This document shows, one piece after another, positions 1 through 11,331 of a stretch of 64,000 nucleotides of DNA. Made by a program: the position numbers and the translations under genes. The notes below the pieces were generated by a model. The model ran no database searches. It was not told the DNA's origin and saw nothing but the letters and a program-made list of their open reading frames with translations. Numbering within the stretch: position 1 is the stretch's first letter; the number at the start of each line of letters is the position of its first letter. The stretch comes from Cocos nucifera (lineage: Eukaryota > Streptophyta > Magnoliopsida > Arecales > Arecaceae), in assembly GCA_006176705.1 (NCBI GenBank), contig QRFJ01007212.1, positions 1-64,000 on the forward strand. Reading direction: 5' to 3'.

Positions 1-1921
1 TCAGATCTGATCTGATCGGAGGTCTTCAAAACTCTTTGAAGATCTGCAGTCGTCCTTTTGCAGCAGCGCAGCCTCTTCTTTTGATCGCTTTCCTTGATCT
101 GAATCGCACCAACAAGTCCAAAACACTTTTGGAGTGGAGAGCAAAGGGAGAAGAGACTATGGCTGGAGAAGGAGGAGAGAGGCAGCTTGGGCATGGGATC
201 TCTATTGAATTGCACTTAGGATTTGAGGTTGGCGCAGGGTCTTTTTATAGACTACGTGATCCAACCCTCTCCCTCCAACCAATCACAACCCTTTGTGAAA
301 TCAGATCTAAATCTAATTGGTGAAAAAAGAGACCCCGGATTCCTTCTTAGAGGGCGCCTAAGACCAGCAAAGTGTTCTTTGTAGGCTCTAATTGGAATCC
401 TAAAGGGAGTGGAGTCCTTGTCCAACAAGGACTCCTAGGCGCCTCCTACTTGGGCTCACAGCACCTTGGCTGTGCGCCCTTCTCCTTCAGGTCTGGCAGG
501 GGGACAAGCCCCCACCAGCTCTCCAATAGGTGCTGACATGTGGTCAAAAGTCAAAGGATGAATGGTCAAGTTTGACCAGTCAAAGGTAGACTTTTGACAA
601 AGTCAAAGAACAAAAATGGCAGGTGACCAAAAATGACAGGTTATGTCTTACAAATAAGACAACCTATCTTTGACTTGGACAAACTCCGTCAGACCATATG
701 AAGCCTCTGTTGAGCACAAAATCCTTTGCTCACAGGACAACTTATTATGATAGTAAAAGAAGAAAGTTAGGTTCATCGAGTGCTAGCACGACTTCCTTGA
801 ACCTAATTGAATCTCATTCAGATCAATTGAACTAGATCAGTTCAATTGATTGATCACCAGATTCAAACCCTTTTTTGTGTGACCCAGTTAGGTTCAGTCT
901 GTATGGTAAAGGGATATGTCATGATCTCTATCATAGAACATCATCGAAACTCCTTCGATGGATCAGAACTCTTCTGATTCGAAACACTAGAATGAATCGA
1001 TTCATCTAAAATCATTCTAATTGCTCCCAAAATCCACCAGTGACACCTAGCAGTATATGGTGGCAACCACATCAGAGCTGAATGCGAACCTCTTGTGTGC
1101 AGTTACCTGTGTGATTCAGTTCTTCTATCTTGAGCCCGATCAGATTAGGGTTAAGGTGAACTCGTCAAACCCTAGTCTCTGTCATATGATGTAATCATTC
1201 GATTCAAGTCCAATGTGAAAATCTAAATTAGAAACTCTTTCTATTATTTCACTCTACCATGGCCATGGATTTCTGGACTTGATTCTCATGATCATCATAG
1301 GGCTGCTCCTCTACCACCGAGGTAGATAGATTCCATCTTATGCCAATCCAGTTCCTACAATGAACATTGTCACAGCCAACAAACACCTCAGGGTTCCATA
1401 TGGCTAGGAGATCCGAGTAATGTGTAGTCAAACTATAACACCCTCAAGGTGAACTGCCGATGCATCTCTCAGGTCAAAGAACCAGACACACTACTGCAGC
1501 ATCGAGTCAGTCATTGACGAGAAGGTAGACTCCCTAATGACTACTCGAGGTGGTCACGCTCAGTGCCCTCTTCTCTAATGAGTACACTGTACTTCGCTCT
1601 CTGGTGTCTCCACACCGTAGACTCAAGACTCATCTACTAAAGAGAAGCGATGTACACCAACCTTCCGGATCAATCACCATCCTCTGATGATCCTATGGTT
1701 GGGAGCGTTTATGAGTTAATAATGATTATTCATGTCTTAAATTTTCAACTCTTGAAAATATGAATTATCATTACCATTAACTCAAAGATGTATCACAGAC
1801 ACTAAATACACTATGTGATAGAAAATAACCCTTCATTAATTATTAGTCAAAATTACAATTTTTGCCTAGAATGTATTACAATGTCAGCCAATTTGGCTTC
1901 TAGGGCACATCATATCTAACA
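1..1921 (-). repeat. 3' LTR of element A, cut by the window edge
   Basis: Minus-strand LTR whose start (TGTTAGATATGATGTG) lies at 1921. It matches 7969-9931 closely, so about 320 bases of its far end are outside the window. Differences from the 5' LTR are mostly single-base deletions. The TATA region near 241-251 is damaged relative to the other copies. Short open frames here, such as 36-323, have no coding features. Confidence 0.9.
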
Positions 1922-1931
1922 ATCTCCATGT

Positions 1932-4900
1932 CTAAAGCAATGGCTACAAGTCTAAGTCCATCTTCAAGGTGGGCTCGATTCTGTGCCAACGGCTTTGTAA
2001 GTGGTAGGCACATTATCTGAGTGACTCTTGACTCAACGTAACTTCTCGGTAATCGAGTAATCGGTCAATTCTTGACTTCTTAGATGGTCCTTACAAGCTA
2101 TGTGCCATGTCCAGTAAAGGAATCATTTTATGGCTTACTCCAATTTCTGCGCAAACTTCTTGTGTACCAGAACTGCTTTCCTTGCAGCCCTCTGATGCCA
2201 GCTATTGATTCTTGCTTCCCATGGTGGAACTGCTATCATAGTTTGCTTGACTCTTCAGTGACAGCTCCCAGCACACAAACAACTTCCAGATGTCGACTTT
2301 CGATCATCATATATCGACATGAATCCGATCTGTGTATCCCTGACTGAGTTCTCCATTACCAAAGACAACATCATATCTTAGTTCTTTCCAAGTACTTAAG
2401 GATACATTTCACAGAAGTCCATGTTCTTCACCTGGATTTGACTGATATCTGCTTGTGACACTCACAGCATGGGCTATATCAGGTCGTGTACATAGCATGG
2501 CATACATGAGGCCTCCCTATTGCAGAAGCATAAGGGATCTTGCTCATGCGTTCTATTTCCTCAGGTGTGCGGGGCACATCTTCGGAAAGATGAATACCAT
2601 GTCTGAAGGGTATTAATCCCCTCTTAGAGTTTTCCAACTAAACCTCTTTAGTACTTCTCTATGTACCATTTTGTGAAAGTCCTAGCATCCTATTCGGTCT
2701 ATCCCTATAGACCTTAATTCCTAGAATAAAGGATGCTTCACCTAGGTCTTTCATGGAGAATTCCTTAGACAACCACACCTTGACTGATGTCAACATGGGA
2801 ATATCATTCCCAATAAGGAGGATGTCATCCACGTACAATACGAGGAAGACAACAGCGCTCCCACTGACCCTTTTGAAAACACATGGTTCCTCTTCGTTTT
2901 TGATGAAACCAAACTTTTGATCACATCATTGAAACGAGTGTTCCAGCTCCGAGATGCTGCTTTAAGTCCATATATGGACCTTTGCAGCTTGCAACCTTGT
3001 GATCAGTATCACTGGATGTGAAACCTAGCGGCTGTTCCATATAGATATCTTCCTCAAGATATCCATTTAGGAATGCCGTTTTCACGTCCATTTGCCATAT
3101 TTCATAATCGAAATAGGCTGCAACAGCAAGCAATGTGCGGATGGATTTTAGCATAGCTACCGGGGAAAAGGTATCCTGATAGTCAATGCCTTCGCGTTGA
3201 CTATAACCTTTTGCCACCATCTAGCCTTGAATGTCTCCACATTCCATCTGCACCAATCTTTCTCTTGAAGATCATTTACACCAATAGGTACTATACCTTC
3301 TGTGGATCTACCAAGGTCCAGACTTGGTTGAGTGCATCGAGTCAATCTCTGACTTCATTGCCTCAAGCCATTTCTCGGAGTCGATATCTGATATCGCCTC
3401 ATTGTAGGTTTTGGGATCATCACCATTGCACCATTACCTATGAGGAACATTTCCTCTTATATCCTCTGGAAATAATACCTAAGTATCTTTCAGGGGGACG
3501 GAAACTGTTTCCGATCTACGAGGTGCGAGGAGGTAGTGTTCTTATTGGCTCACCTGATTTGGTTCCACTGGGTCCTTAGCTCTTTCTGCTTGTGAGACTT
3601 TCTCATCAAGCTTAATTTGCTTTCCAACGCCACTATCTTGAATAAACTGTTTTCAAAAGAAATATGGCATGTCGACTCACAATCACAGTGTGGTCTCTGG
3701 AATGTAGAAATAGTATCCTAATGACTCTTTAGGATATCCTATGAATCGAGCTCTAAAGGACCTAAACCTAATTGTCCGCTTGTTGTCTTTTGACATTAAG
3801 CCGGACAACCCCAAATTCTGAGATGACTCAGACGTTGGTTTCTTACCGTGCATATCTCATAAAGTGTGGTAGGAACAGTTTTAGAGGAACCCTATTCAGT
3901 AAATAGATTGAAGTTATAATGAATGTCCCCAAAGAAAATCTGGAGGTCTGTGAAGCTCATCATGGATCGAACCATATCCAATAGAATTTCGATTTCTCCG
4001 TTCTGAAACCCCGTTGAGTTGAGTGGTTCCATGGTGGAGTCCATTGAGAGACTATGCCATTTTCCTTAAGATAGTCTAGGAATTCCCAGCTAAGGTATTC
4101 ACCTCCTCGATCTGATCGAAGAACCTTAATGGGTTTTCAGTTTGTTTTTCTACTTCATGTCTGAATTCTTTGAACTTTTCAAAGGCTTCAGACTTATGTC
4201 TCATAAGATACACATACCCATACCTAGACAGATCATCGGTAAAGGTAATGAAGTAGACAAAATTACCTCTAGCCGGCACATCGAATGGGCCGCACACATC
4301 AGTATGTACTAGGGCAAGGGAGATCTGTGGCCCTCTCCCATGTCCAACAAAAGGGAGTTTAGTCATTTTGCCTGAAGACAAGATTCACAAGTTGGATACG
4401 ACTCAAAAGTCAAATGGACTCAATAGCCCATTTTTCTCCAATTTGTTAATCCTATCTTCTGCTATATGACCTAATCTCAGGTGCCATAGATATCTGTCGT
4501 TTGGACTATCCCTAGTCATTTGGCATTCACGTTTTGCTCGATAGTTAAAAATAGGTACATCAATATGCAACTGATAAAAGACCTTTAATAAGAAACCATT
4601 TTGCAATTTTATTTCTTCCATAAAGAATGTTTACAATGGTCCTTAAAGAAGGTGGATCACATAACCTTCTTGTGCTAAGCATGAAATAGAAATCAAATTC
4701 CTGCTAGCTCAGGCACATAATAATTGTCTTTTTAAACTAAGTCTAAACCAGATGGTTAATCGCAGAGGTATGTCCCACGGCTACTGCAGCACTCTTGCTC
4801 CATTACGATGCGTAGATCATATCTCAATCCCTCAGCCTCCTGCTATCCTCAAGACCCTGCATAGAAGTGCACAGATGAGCACTAGACCAGAGTCAAGCAC

Positions 4901-5774
4901 CCAACTGGATGCAGAAGAAATCGTAAGGTTAGAACTCAATAACGAGCATACCTCCAGAAGGACCATCCTCTTGTTCTTTAGGGTGGCCAGGTAAGTAGGG
5001 CAGTTCCGCTTCCAATGGTCGTCGCTGTTGCAATGAAACACTTCCTTTGCCATCGACCTTCTTCTTCGGTTCTGCCTTCTTCTTCTTTGATCCTTCTTAC
5101 CTTTTGCTTTTTCACAGACTTCTTTTTCTTTCCATAAGACTTTCTTTTGGAAGAAGTCCGTTCCATAGTAAGAACTGAGCCTTTAGAACCTTTCATAGAA
5201 AGCTCAGTGGTAACCAGCATATTCATCAACTCGGCCACGAATTTTGAAGTTTATGCATGTGGTAATTCATGATGAATTGCCCATATGATCAGTCAAGATG
5301 CAGAATAATATCATTCTGCAAATCCAAGTCCAACTTCAACCGAGCTTCTCAAGCTCTTCCATGTCTGATCATTGTCAGACAGTGATCTTGGACTTGACTG
5401 CCATCAGCATCTTGCCTTAAAAAGTCGTTTCGTGACTTTATATTTGGCTGCACGAACTCTGTTCACCAAACATCTCCTTGCAGGTGAGCCAACATTTGGC
5501 GAGCAGTCCCGATATCTTCATGTTGGCGCTGGAGCTCATCAGACATCGAGCCCAACATGTAGTATCTGGCCTTATTGTCTTCGTCAATCCATTTTTCCAG
5601 AGACGCTCTCTGTTCAGTGGATGGACGAGCTGGTAAGGTGGGAGGGTCTGGTCCAAAAAATGTGTTAACTTCTCTTGAACCCAAAACAATTTTGTAGTTC
5701 CTGAGCCAATCTTTATAATTGGGTCCGGTCAGTCTAGTGTGTCTAGGATACGTGCCAGTGGGTTGGACGAACAT
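1932..5774 (-). pseudogene. Decayed copia gag-pol of element A
   Basis: Domains in order on the minus strand: Gag with LTGPNYKDWLRN starting at the ATG at 5774; a zinc knuckle (CFHC...HWKRNC) at about 5041-5000, split between two frames; protease active-site motif WVLDSG near 4906-4885; pre-integrase HLRLGH near 4483; integrase core with HTDVCGPF and FTDDLSRYGYVYL at 4301-4180; reverse transcriptase with QMDVKTAFLNG and the catalytic YVDD at 2824-2835; RNase H from DDRKSTSG (2310-2287) to the terminal stop near 1932. The frame shifts many times, so no polyprotein could be made. Much of the damage is single-base loss; how much is biological and how much is sequencing error is unclear. An upstream in-frame TTG exists, but the ATG at 5774 corresponds to that of element D. 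Confidence 0.88.
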
Positions 5775-7630
5775 TTTCCTGTAGAGAGTCAAAGATTCTA
5801 GTTAGATGCTATAATTTGACTTGACCAATTGTTTAGGGATTTTATTTTTAAACAAATTGGCTCCACTATTTTCTCGGATCCCTACACTCCCTCTGTAGAG
5901 ATGCGAAAATCTCCGCGATTGATGATTTCTAGTGGGGTGCGGTCTCACCAACTGACTCATCACCATCACCTAACAATTTGGTGATGGGTTAGCCAATGAG
6001 TGAACAACTCTTGTTCAATGATTCTCTAATCATGGTGCACCAAACTTGGTCTCTAATTCATGAATCTCACCGTATCCGGAATATTGATCCACTCCTAGTT
6101 TAAGTCAGAACCCACCATTTGCATAGACTGGGTTCCTTAATTGGGTCTCTCACCGTATCCGGAATATTTGAGCCCAACTCATCCTCCAGCCCATAGCATC
6201 CAATGCCTAATAAGACATGGTTGCGTTTCCCGGTGCAACTGAGCCATTGTATCAGCCGAGAACAAATCAACCCCGGGAAGGGCCCGCACGTCTACAATGG
6301 TGGAAGACCTCGGACTTAATCTTTTCTTAGGGAGAATTGATTCAGGTCTCATTTAACAGACTTTGGCTTAGTCATAACAATTATGACTAACTAGTGGCAT
6401 GGGTCAAGCTCGGATTATGGACCACCCTCAGATCAAACTGTGTCAACAGAGGATGGCCAGGTAAGTGAAACGGTGGAAGGGAATATGCCGTTAACTCGCA
6501 CAAGAACGCATTCAGGTCGAGTAGCTTCCAATTAAAAAACCAGTCGGTCGTCTGTGCCAAACTTACCTTAAGACACCAAATTATTGAGTCAGAACAATTG
6601 GTTAGCCTACAATCCAGACTCTAACCTCTGAGCCTAATTAGGTCTTGCTTGATCGTGACTCGATCTTGACCCAGACTTAATCCTATTAGGCTGCGTCAAT
6701 TTAAGCATTGTTGATCCCATCTTAACCAACTCTTGATTCGGTTTTGATCAACCGCCTTAGACCTAATTAAGCTACCCAAGCCCGAACCCAGTATTATGAA
6801 TATGTCTTAGATCTAAAATTCTCAATTTTAGACCTAATTAATATTCCATAAACTTAATTCTTAATTAAGTTGGGTTCATAAACAAAATATGCACAATAAA
6901 TCCTAGGGTTTCAGGATCTAGGGTTTTGCAGAAAGTAAGTTTTGGGTTTCTGATTAAGGACGAACACGCAGCACCCCTACACGTCATAAGAACACCCCAT
7001 CGAATGGGAAGAGAGGGCCTTTAAACCCTTCTTCGTTCTTATGACCGGACGGCCAAGAGGAACGCCTTAATCAGGAACATGTAAATCTACAAAACAGTTA
7101 TAGATCTATATCATATATCTCATATACAAATTTAGATCTAACCAAGGCATATTTTGCATACATCTCATGTATCATAATCATGCATGTTTTCAGATCTAAA
7201 TTATCACATAATAATCTGAAAAATTAGATTTAAATTGATCTAATCAAAATAAATTCTAATCTAGACAATTATGTAGAACTATTCTACAACTAGTCTAGTC
7301 ATGCATCTATCATATCTCATATGATATTTAAAATTAAATAATTTTTTATTTGCTGTTTATCAGATGTTATTATAACACTTATAATATCAGAAAACAGTAA
7401 ATAAGAAGATCTAAAATATGATTTAATCATATTAAATCAAAGACATGCAAAACTATTCTATAGAACTATTCTATTCTAGAACTAGTCATGCATATCTTCA
7501 TGTTCTTAGATCCAAATCATTTAATTTTAATTTTTTCTGATTTCAGATCTGATCACATCTCATGTGACATCTAAAATCACATTATTTTTAATTAAAATAA
7601 AATTAAAATCAGATCTAAACAATTTTAGAA
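5775..7630 (-). other. 5' leader of element A
   Basis: About 1.85 kb of untranslated sequence between primer site and gag, homologous to the leader of element D (27136-28976). It has no credible open frame. It holds the conserved stem-loop at 6946-7078 and two copies of TCTCACCGTATCCGGAATAT (about 6066 and 6147). The part next to the primer site is AT-rich with repeated AGATCTAA-type motifs and pairs of TAGTCTAG-like words. Confidence 0.75.
6946..7078. other. Nested stem-loop in the element A leader
   Basis: Outer arms GTTTCTGATTAAGG (6946-6959) and CCTTAATCAGGAAC (7065-7078) pair over 14 bases with one G-T wobble. Inside, GTCATAAGAAC (6983-6993) and GTTCTTATGAC (7035-7045) form a perfect 11-bp stem. 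Within that loop CCCAT/ATGGG around CGA gives a small third hairpin. The block recurs at the same leader position in element D. Dimerisation or packaging is a plausible role; this is inference. Confidence 0.7.
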
Positions 7631-7647
7631 CCATGGCTCTGTTACCA
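7631..7647 (-). promoter_or_regulatory. Primer binding site of element A
   Basis: The minus strand reads TGGTAACAGAGCCATGG two bases inside the LTR end. It is one mismatch from the usual plant initiator-methionine-tRNA site TGGTATCAGAGC seen in D, F and L. It marks 7650-9931 as the 5' LTR. Confidence 0.85.
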
Positions 7648-7649
7648 TT

Positions 7650-9931
7650 TGAAGGGAAATCCTGATTTCCCGGTCCAGGTTCGTCCAGATCTGATTAGAT
7701 CAAGAGATATATTTCAAAAATTTTCTCTTGATCTCAATCAGATCTTGATATGTTTCAGATCTAATTCTTATTATTTTAATAAATAAAATAAAAACAAGAT
7801 AAATTAAATCAAATTTAATTTACCTGATTTGGGTAATCCTATTACCCTGTAGATGATCCTGATTGCAGCGGAAGGTTCTGGATCTTAGCCACGCAAGCGC
7901 CTGGCCTCTACCGGTATCCACTTGGGTTGGATCTGAAGAACCTCTTCTTCTCTATCACACCTCCAAAAATCAGATCTGGATCTGATCTGGAGGATCTTCA
8001 AAACTCTTTTGAAGATCTGCAGTCGTCCTTTTGCAGCAGCGCAGCCTTCTTGCTTTTGATCGCCTTTCCTTGGTCTGAATCGCACCAAACTAAGTCCAAA
8101 ACACTTTTGGACGTGGAGAGCAAGGGGAGAAGAGACTATGGCATGGAGAAGGAGGGGAGAGGCAGCCTTGGGGCATGGGAAATCTCTATTGAATTCACTT
8201 AGGATTAGGGTTGGGCGCAGGGTCTTATTTATAGACCTCTTGTGATCCAACCCCTCTTCCTCTCAACCAATCACAACCCTTTGTGAAATCAGATCTAAAT
8301 CTGATTGGTTGAAAAAGAGACCCCTGGATTCCTCCTTAGAGGGCGCCTAAGACCAGTCAAACTGGATTCTTAGTAGAACTCTAATTGGAATCCTAAAGGG
8401 AGGTGGAGTCCTTGTCCAACAAGGACTCCTAGGCGCCTCCTACTTGGGCTCACGCCACCCTTGGCGTGCGCCCTTCTCCTTGCCAGGTTCTAGCAGGGGG
8501 ACAAGCCCCCACCGGCTCTCCAATAGGTGCTTGACATGTGGTCAAAAGTCAAAGGGTCAATGGTCAACGTTTGACCAGTCAAAGGTAGACTTTTGACCAA
8601 AGTCAAAGAACAAGAAATGGCAGGTGACCAAAAATGGCAGGTTAATGTCTTACAAATAAGACAACCTATTCTGACTTGGACAACCTCCAGTCAGACCATA
8701 TGAAGGCCTCTGATTGAGCACAAACTCCTTTGGCTCAGTCAGGACAACTTATTTATGATAGTAAAAGAAGAACGTTAGGTTCAATCGAGTGCTAGCACGA
8801 TTTCCTTGAACCTAATTGAATCTCATTCAGATCAATTGAACTAGATCAGTTCAATTGATGATCACCAGATTCAAACCCTTGTTTGTGTGACCCAGTTAGG
8901 TTCAGTTCTGTATGGTAATGGGATATGTCATGATCTCTATCATAGACATCATCGAAACTCCTTTCGATGGATCAGAACTCTTCTGATTCGAACAGCTAGA
9001 ATGATCGATCATCTAAATCATTCTAATTGCTCCCAAAATCCACCAGTGACACCTAGCAGTATATGGTGGCAACCCATCAGAGCTGAATGCGAACCTCTTG
9101 GTGCAGCTACCTGTGTGATTCAAGTTCTTCTATCTTGAGCCCCGATCAGATTAGGGTTAAGGTGAACTCGTCAAACCCTAGTCTCTGTCATATGATGTAA
9201 TCATTCGATTCAAGTCCAATGTGAAAATCTAAATAGAAACTCTTTCTATTATTTCACTCTACCATGGCCATGGATTTCTGGACTTGATTCTCATGATCAT
9301 CATAGGGCTGCTCCTCTACCACCGAGGTAGATAGATTCCATCTTGATGCAATCCAGTTCCTACAATGAACATGCTATAGCCAACATACACCTCAGGGTTC
9401 CATATGGCTAGGAGACCGAGTAATGGTGTAGTCAAACTATAACACCCTCAAGGTGAACTGCCGATGCATCTCAGGTCAAAGAACCAGACACACTACTGCA
9501 GCATCGAGTCAGTCATTGACGAGAAGGTAGACTCCCTAATGACTACTCGAGGTGGTCACGCTCAGTGCCCTCGTTCTCTAACGAGTACCTGTACTCTCGC
9601 TCTGGTGTCTCCACACCGTAGACTCAAGACTCATCTACTAAAGAGAAGCGATCGTACACCAACCTTCCGGATCAATCACCATCCTCGTGATGATCCTATG
9701 GTCGGGAGCTGTTTATGAGTTAATAATGATTATTCATGTCTTAAATTTTCAACTCTTGAAAATATGAATTATCATTACCATTAACTCAAAGGATGTATCA
9801 CAGACACTAAATACACATATGTGATAGAAAATAACCCATTTCATTAATTATAGTCAAAATTACAATTTTGCCCCTAGAAGTGTATTACAAGTGTCAGCCA
9901 ATTCTGGCTTCTAGGGCACATATATCTAACA
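7650..9931 (-). repeat. 5' LTR of element A
   Basis: A 2282-bp LTR on the minus strand with ends TGTTAGATAT (9931) and CCCTTCA (7650). It is followed by the primer site on its left and is nearly identical to the LTR of B at 11332-13609 in the opposite orientation. Confidence 0.92.
8226..8233 (-). promoter_or_regulatory. TATA box of the A 5' LTR
   Basis: TATAAATA on the minus strand, at the position equivalent to the TATA boxes in the LTRs of B and D. It would start transcription leftward through A. Promoter activity is inferred. Confidence 0.55.
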
Positions 9932-11317
9932 CCTCGTAGGTAATGGTGCTCATGGAGATGATCCCAAAACCTACAACGAGGCGATATCAGATATCGACTC
10001 CGAGAAATGGCTAGAGGCAATGCAGTCAGAAATTGACTCGATGCACTCAAACCAAGTCTGGACCTTGGTAGATCCACCAGAAGGTATAGTACCTATTGGG
10101 TGTAAATGGATCTTCAAGAGAAAGATTGGTGCAGATGGGAATGTGGAGACATTCAAGGCTAGATTGGTGGCAAAAGGTTATAGTCAACGCGAAGGCATTG
10201 ACTATCAGGATACCTTTTCCCCAGTAGCTATGCTAAAATCCATCCGCACATTGCTTGCTATTGCAGCCTATTTCGATTATGAAATATGGCAAATGGACGT
10301 GAAAATGGCATTCCTAAATGGATATCTTGAGGAAGATATCTATATGGAACAGCCGCTAGGTTTCACATCCAGTGATACTGATCACAAGGTTTGCAAGCTG
10401 CAAAGGTCCATATATGGACTTAAGCAAGCATCTCGGAGCTGGAACACTCATTTCAATGATGTGATCAAAAAGTTTGGTTTCATCAAAAATGAAGAGGAAC
10501 CATGTGTTTTCAAAAAGGGTCAGTGGGAGCGCTGTTGTCTTCCTCGTATTGTACGTGGATGACATCCTCCTTATTGGGAATGATATTCCCATGTTGACAT
10601 CAGTCAAGATGTGGTTGTCCAAGGAATTCTCCATGAAAGACCTAGGTGAAGCATCCTTTATTCTAGGAATTAAGGTCTATAGGGATAGACCGAATAGGAT
10701 GCTAGGACTTTCACAGAAGATGTACATAGAGAAAGTACTAAAGAGGTTTAGTATGGAAAACTCTAAGAGGGGATTAATACCCTTCAGACATGGTATTCAT
10801 CTTTCCAAGAAGATGTGCCCCTAGCACACCTGAGGAAATAGAACGCATGAGCAAGATCCCTTATGCTTCTGCAATAGGGAGCCTCATGTATGCCATGCTA
10901 TGTACACGACCTGATATAGCCCATGCTGTGAGTGTCACAAGCAGATATCAGTCAAATCCAGGTGAAGAACACTGGACTTCTGTGAAATGTATCCTTAAGT
11001 ACTTGAGAAGAACTAAGGATATGATGTTGGTCTTTGGTAATGGAGAACTCCAAGTCCAGGGATACACAGACTCGGATTTCATGTCCGATATAGATGATCG
11101 AAAGTCGACATCTGGACAGACTGTTTGTGCTGGAAGAGTTCCTAGCAAATGGTGATACCACCTCATCCGCGATTACCTCGAGAAGGGTTACGTTGAGGTC
11201 AAGAGAGTCAACTCCGCAGATAATGTGGCAGACCCACTTACAAAGCCGTTGGGCCAGCAGAAGATCGAAGCCCACCTTGAGAAGATGGGACTTAGACTTG
11301 TAGCCAATTGGCTTTAG
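9932..11317 (+). pseudogene. Copia pol fragment of B (RT and RNase H)
   Basis: The RT is clear: GCKWIFKRKIG, the catalytic-region QMDVKMAFLNG and YVDD at 10552-10563. A frameshift before YVDD (about 10517) and another near 10817 break the frame. The segment TRPDIAHAVSVTSRYQS and RNase H entry DDRKSTSG (to 11117) follow. Then about 230 bp is missing compared with D, removing the RNase H core motifs TMEAE and YCDNNGAI. The frame resumes at HLIRDYLEKGYVEVKRV and ends at the stop 11315-11317. Between 9932 and 11100 it is almost identical to D apart from single-base indels. Confidence 0.88.
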
Positions 11318-11320
11318 GAC

Positions 11321-11331
11321 AAGTGGGAGAT
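11321..11331 (+). promoter_or_regulatory. Polypurine tract of B
   Basis: AAGTGGGAGAT lies immediately before the LTR start, the plus-strand primer position for retroelements. D has the same site with an extra base. Confidence 0.75.

Larger units (their letters stand above)
1..9931 (-). mobile_element. Copia element A, near full length, minus strand
   Basis: Reading leftward from 9931: 5' LTR (7650-9931), primer binding site (7631-7647), long leader, gag-pol (about 5774-1932) and a 3' LTR (1921 to the window edge). The order gag, protease, integrase, reverse transcriptase, RNase H is that of Ty1/copia. Right of the 5' LTR the sequence continues directly into the middle of another copy's pol (9932 onward), so A was probably inserted into element B. 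The two LTRs are closely similar and differ mainly by one-base indels. The left target duplication lies outside the window, so the insertion is inferred. Confidence 0.9.

Noticed and set aside
36..323. 95-codon frame, and similar 60-120-codon frames in the copia LTRs
   Set aside because: They lie in U3/R/U5-like LTR sequence, differ between copies because of indels and show no conserved protein.
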